Origin: Gordonia malaquae NBRC 108250
GTDB taxonomy: Bacteria; Actinomycetota; Actinomycetes; Mycobacteriales; Mycobacteriaceae
Direction: 5' to 3'
DNA length: 64,000 bases
NCBI RefSeq assembly: GCF_000344135.1
Contig: NZ_BAOP01000017.1
Span: 39,419 to 103,418, forward strand
Shown: positions 62,239 through 64,000 of the stretch, piece by piece
How the letters are laid out: each line of letters begins with the position of its first letter
Numbering within the stretch: position 1 is the stretch's first letter
The notes under the pieces: model-generated
The model's database searches: none
Told to the model about the DNA's origin: nothing
Seen by the model: the letters and a program-made list of their open reading frames with translations, nothing else
Position numbers and translations under genes: made by a program

Positions 62239-62697
62239 ATGGTCATCGAGGCGATAGATCGAATACCCGTCGTGGTCCGCAATGCGGACAACGCCGTGCT
62301 CCACAGTCGACCTTTTCGCGAGATCGTCGGGCACCTGCTCGACGGAAAGGTGTGGGTGGTCGCGAACTTCGACCCTCCGGTCATCGCACACGCGGTGTCC
62401 ATGCAGATCGAGGTTCCGCGGGAGGTGATCCTTCGCGACTACGTGTACCGCCCGTACGTGGAGGTGGATCGTACGACGCGCGAGAAGATCCTGCGTCGGG
62501 ATCGCCATCTCTGCGGCTACTGCGGCCTGCACGCGAACACGTGGGATCACGTGATGCCGCAGTCCCGCGGCGGCGGGAACACCTGGTTCAACTGCATCGC
62601 AGCATGCGGACCATGCAACTGGGACAAGGGCGATCGCACCCCGGAAGAGGCGGGCCTCCGCCTGCTCTGGGAGCCTTACCGTCCCGCCTGGGCGTGA
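62239..62697 (+). CDS. HNH endonuclease
   Basis: A 152-residue protein beginning 28 bases after the tRNA. CGYCG, WDHVMPQSRGG and CIAACGPCNWDKGDRTPEEA make a complete zinc-bound HNH domain with the catalytic His in DHV. The N-terminal 85 residues form a separate beta-rich region. Such proteins are common single genes in actinobacterial chromosomes; target unknown. It is followed at 40 bases by rtcB. No homing-endonuclease signs (intron or intein) were found. Confidence 0.9.
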   Translation: MVIEAIDRIPVVVRNADNAVLHSRPFREIVGHLLDGKVWVVANFDPPVIAHAVSMQIEVPREVILRDYVYRPYVEVDRTTREKILRRDRHLCGYCGLHANTWDHVMPQSRGGGNTWFNCIAACGPCNWDKGDRTPEEAGLRLLWEPYRPAWA

Positions 62698-62737
62698 TGC
62701 CCATCGAGAGAAGAACATTGTTGAGAGGAGGGGACTC

Positions 62738-63946
62738 ATGAACGAGTACCCCATCGCGCTTCCCGGAGCGCGGGCCGACACGCTGATGTGGGCCGAACCG
62801 GGAGAGATCGAACCTGCGGCGCTGGACCAGCTCCGGAACATCTCCAAGCTCCCCTGGGTGGAGAAGCTGCGCGTGATGCCGGACGTGCACCTCGGCAAGG
62901 GTGCGACCGTCGGTTCGGTGATCGCGATGCGCGACGCCGTCGCGCCTGCCGCTGTCGGTGTCGACATCGGCTGCGGCATGGCCGCCGTCCAGACCGATCT
63001 GACAATGGACGATCTACCGGACAGCCTCGCACCTCTGCGTGCGGGCATCGAGCAGGCCGTGCCCGTCGGCTTCAACGCCCACAACGGCGTCACCGACGTG
63101 CTGCGGAAGCAGTGGCCGCTCAAGCGCGAGGCCGATCGCCTCTTCGGATCGTTCGACGCGCTCCGTGCGCCGAAGATCGCCGAGCGTGAAGGTCGCATGC
63201 ACGCACAGTGTGGATCGCTGGGCGGGGGCAATCATTTCATCGAAGTGTGCGCGGACGACGACGGCAGCATCTGGCTGATGCTTCACTCCGGCTCCCGCAA
63301 CATCGGCAACGAACTCGCGCGTCGGCACATCGAGACCGCTCGAACCCTCGAGCACAATCTCGGTCTGCCGGACCGAGACCTCGCCGTGTTCCTCGCGGGG
63401 ACCGACGAGATGTCCGCCTACCTGCACGATCTGTACTGGGCGCAGGATTACGCCCGGCTCAACCGAGCGGCGATGATGGCACTGGTCAAGGCTGTCGTCG
63501 TCGAACACTTCCCGCAGGTGACGTTCCGGTCGGAGGTGCAGTGCCACCACAACTACGTCGCCGAGGAGACCTACGACGGCGTGGACGTGATCGTCACTCG
63601 CAAGGGCGCGATTCGCGCGGGTTCTGGCGACCTCGGGCTGATTCCGGGCTCCATGGGAACCGGATCGTTCGTCGTCCGTGGTCTCGGCAACGAACAAGGC
63701 CTGTGCTCGGCGTCCCACGGTGCCGGGCGTCGTATGTCGCGGACCAAGGCGAAGAAGACGTTCACCGTCGACGACCTCGCCGCGCAGACGGTTGGAGTCG
63801 AATGCCGCAAGGACCGCGGGGTGCTCGACGAGATCCCGGGTGCTTACAAGGACCTTCAGCAGGTGATCGACGCCCAGACCACCGGGCCGTCACCGTTGGT
63901 CGAGGTGGTCGCCCGCCTCACCACGCTGATGTGCGTCAAGGGCTGA
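62738..63946 (+). CDS. rtcB: RtcB-family RNA ligase
   Basis: A 402-residue enzyme that joins RNA 3'-phosphate (or 2',3'-cyclic phosphate) to 5'-OH ends with GTP and Mn2+. VMPDVHLGKGATVGSVIAM, GVDIGCGMAA (metal Asp and Cys), GSLGGGNHFIEV, MLHSGSRNIGN and the guanylylated His in CSASHGAGRRMSR are all present. AGGAGGGG lies before the ATG. Next to tRNA-Arg and an HNH gene, so a tRNA- or RNA-repair role is natural. No rtcA/rtcR is visible. The remaining 54 bases of the window hold nothing recognised. Confidence 0.95.
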   Translation: MNEYPIALPGARADTLMWAEPGEIEPAALDQLRNISKLPWVEKLRVMPDVHLGKGATVGSVIAMRDAVAPAAVGVDIGCGMAAVQTDLTMDDLPDSLAPLRAGIEQAVPVGFNAHNGVTDVLRKQWPLKREADRLFGSFDALRAPKIAEREGRMHAQCGSLGGGNHFIEVCADDDGSIWLMLHSGSRNIGNELARRHIETARTLEHNLGLPDRDLAVFLAGTDEMSAYLHDLYWAQDYARLNRAAMMALVKAVVVEHFPQVTFRSEVQCHHNYVAEETYDGVDVIVTRKGAIRAGSGDLGLIPGSMGTGSFVVRGLGNEQGLCSASHGAGRRMSRTKAKKTFTVDDLAAQTVGVECRKDRGVLDEIPGAYKDLQQVIDAQTTGPSPLVEVVARLTTLMCVKG

Positions 63947-64000
63947 GCGCCCGCTGCAAGACGCAAAAGTCAGTACTCAGACGCGACACCGAGGGCAATA

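Noticed and set aside
62239..62697. HNH gene as a homing endonuclease or restriction enzyme
   Set aside because: No intron, intein, methyltransferase or phage genes nearby.

Overview
This is high-GC (roughly two-thirds G+C) actinobacterial DNA. The gene content points to a mycolic-acid bacterium of the order Mycobacteriales, most likely Gordonia or a close relative. The clues are GTG/ATG starts with 4-bp ATGA/GTGA overlaps, many apparently leaderless promoters, an F420-type LLM oxidoreductase, a glpD/TetR/flavoprotein/diacylglycerol-kinase block arranged as in Mycobacterium tuberculosis Rv2249c-Rv2252, and copies of a REP-like GAGCGAGCGAAGCGAGTCGAA repeat. The genus call is an inference. No phage, insertion sequence, CRISPR array or rRNA was seen, and no stretch over 300 bases lacks a gene.

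Region 1 (1-24785) is the striking part. It starts with a tellurium-resistance (Ter)-associated metabolite module: the tail of a HpcH/HpaI-type aldolase, a fused phosphoribosyltransferase/TRSP/StiP-like/PELOTA protein, a HAD phosphatase and a two-domain TerD protein. A membrane protein follows, then a tightly packed operon of about 17.5 kb (6046-23574). It encodes a small membrane protein, an exported and membrane-anchored vWA protein, a 1201-residue tubulin-like protein, a large two-TM protein, an FN3-like protein, a GTPase-associated (GAP1-like) protein, a second vWA protein, a zinc-ribbon GTPase and another membrane protein. Two single-domain TerD genes close the region. It looks like one membrane-associated, NTP- and metal-dependent stress or conflict system; three members share NPFGP-type Pro/Gly-rich tails.

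Region 2 (24797-36290) is chromosomal housekeeping: a GNAT enzyme, type-2 argG, an AbiEi/DUF559-like protein, trpB2, a quinone-oxidoreductase-like enzyme, the lipid/glycerol block (DAG kinase, alkyl-DHAP-synthase-like flavoprotein, TetR, GlpD) and dinB. Region 3 (36428-40140) is a five-gene ABC exporter plus NarL-type two-component operon. Region 4 (40331-49501) holds a methyltransferase, an LLM oxidoreductase, an Asp23/Gls24 envelope-stress cluster read divergently from an ECF sigma factor, a phytoene-desaturase-like oxidoreductase, a TPM-domain protein and an SDR.

Region 5 (49404-56836) is a small nonribosomal peptide locus. An iron-containing haem-oxygenase-like oxidase, an NPPY methyltransferase and a C-A-T-(C) synthetase form one operon, with a CDGSH protein and an MFS exporter divergent. 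The synthetase reading frame breaks in the carrier domain. Region 6 (56809-63946) contains a TetR/haloalkane-dehalogenase-like pair with twin operators, a ketosteroid-isomerase-like protein, UPF0060, an acyl-CoA dehydrogenase facing a DUF2804 protein across a large dyad, a catalytically dead IS607-type resolvase-like protein, tRNA-Arg(ACG), an HNH endonuclease and RtcB.
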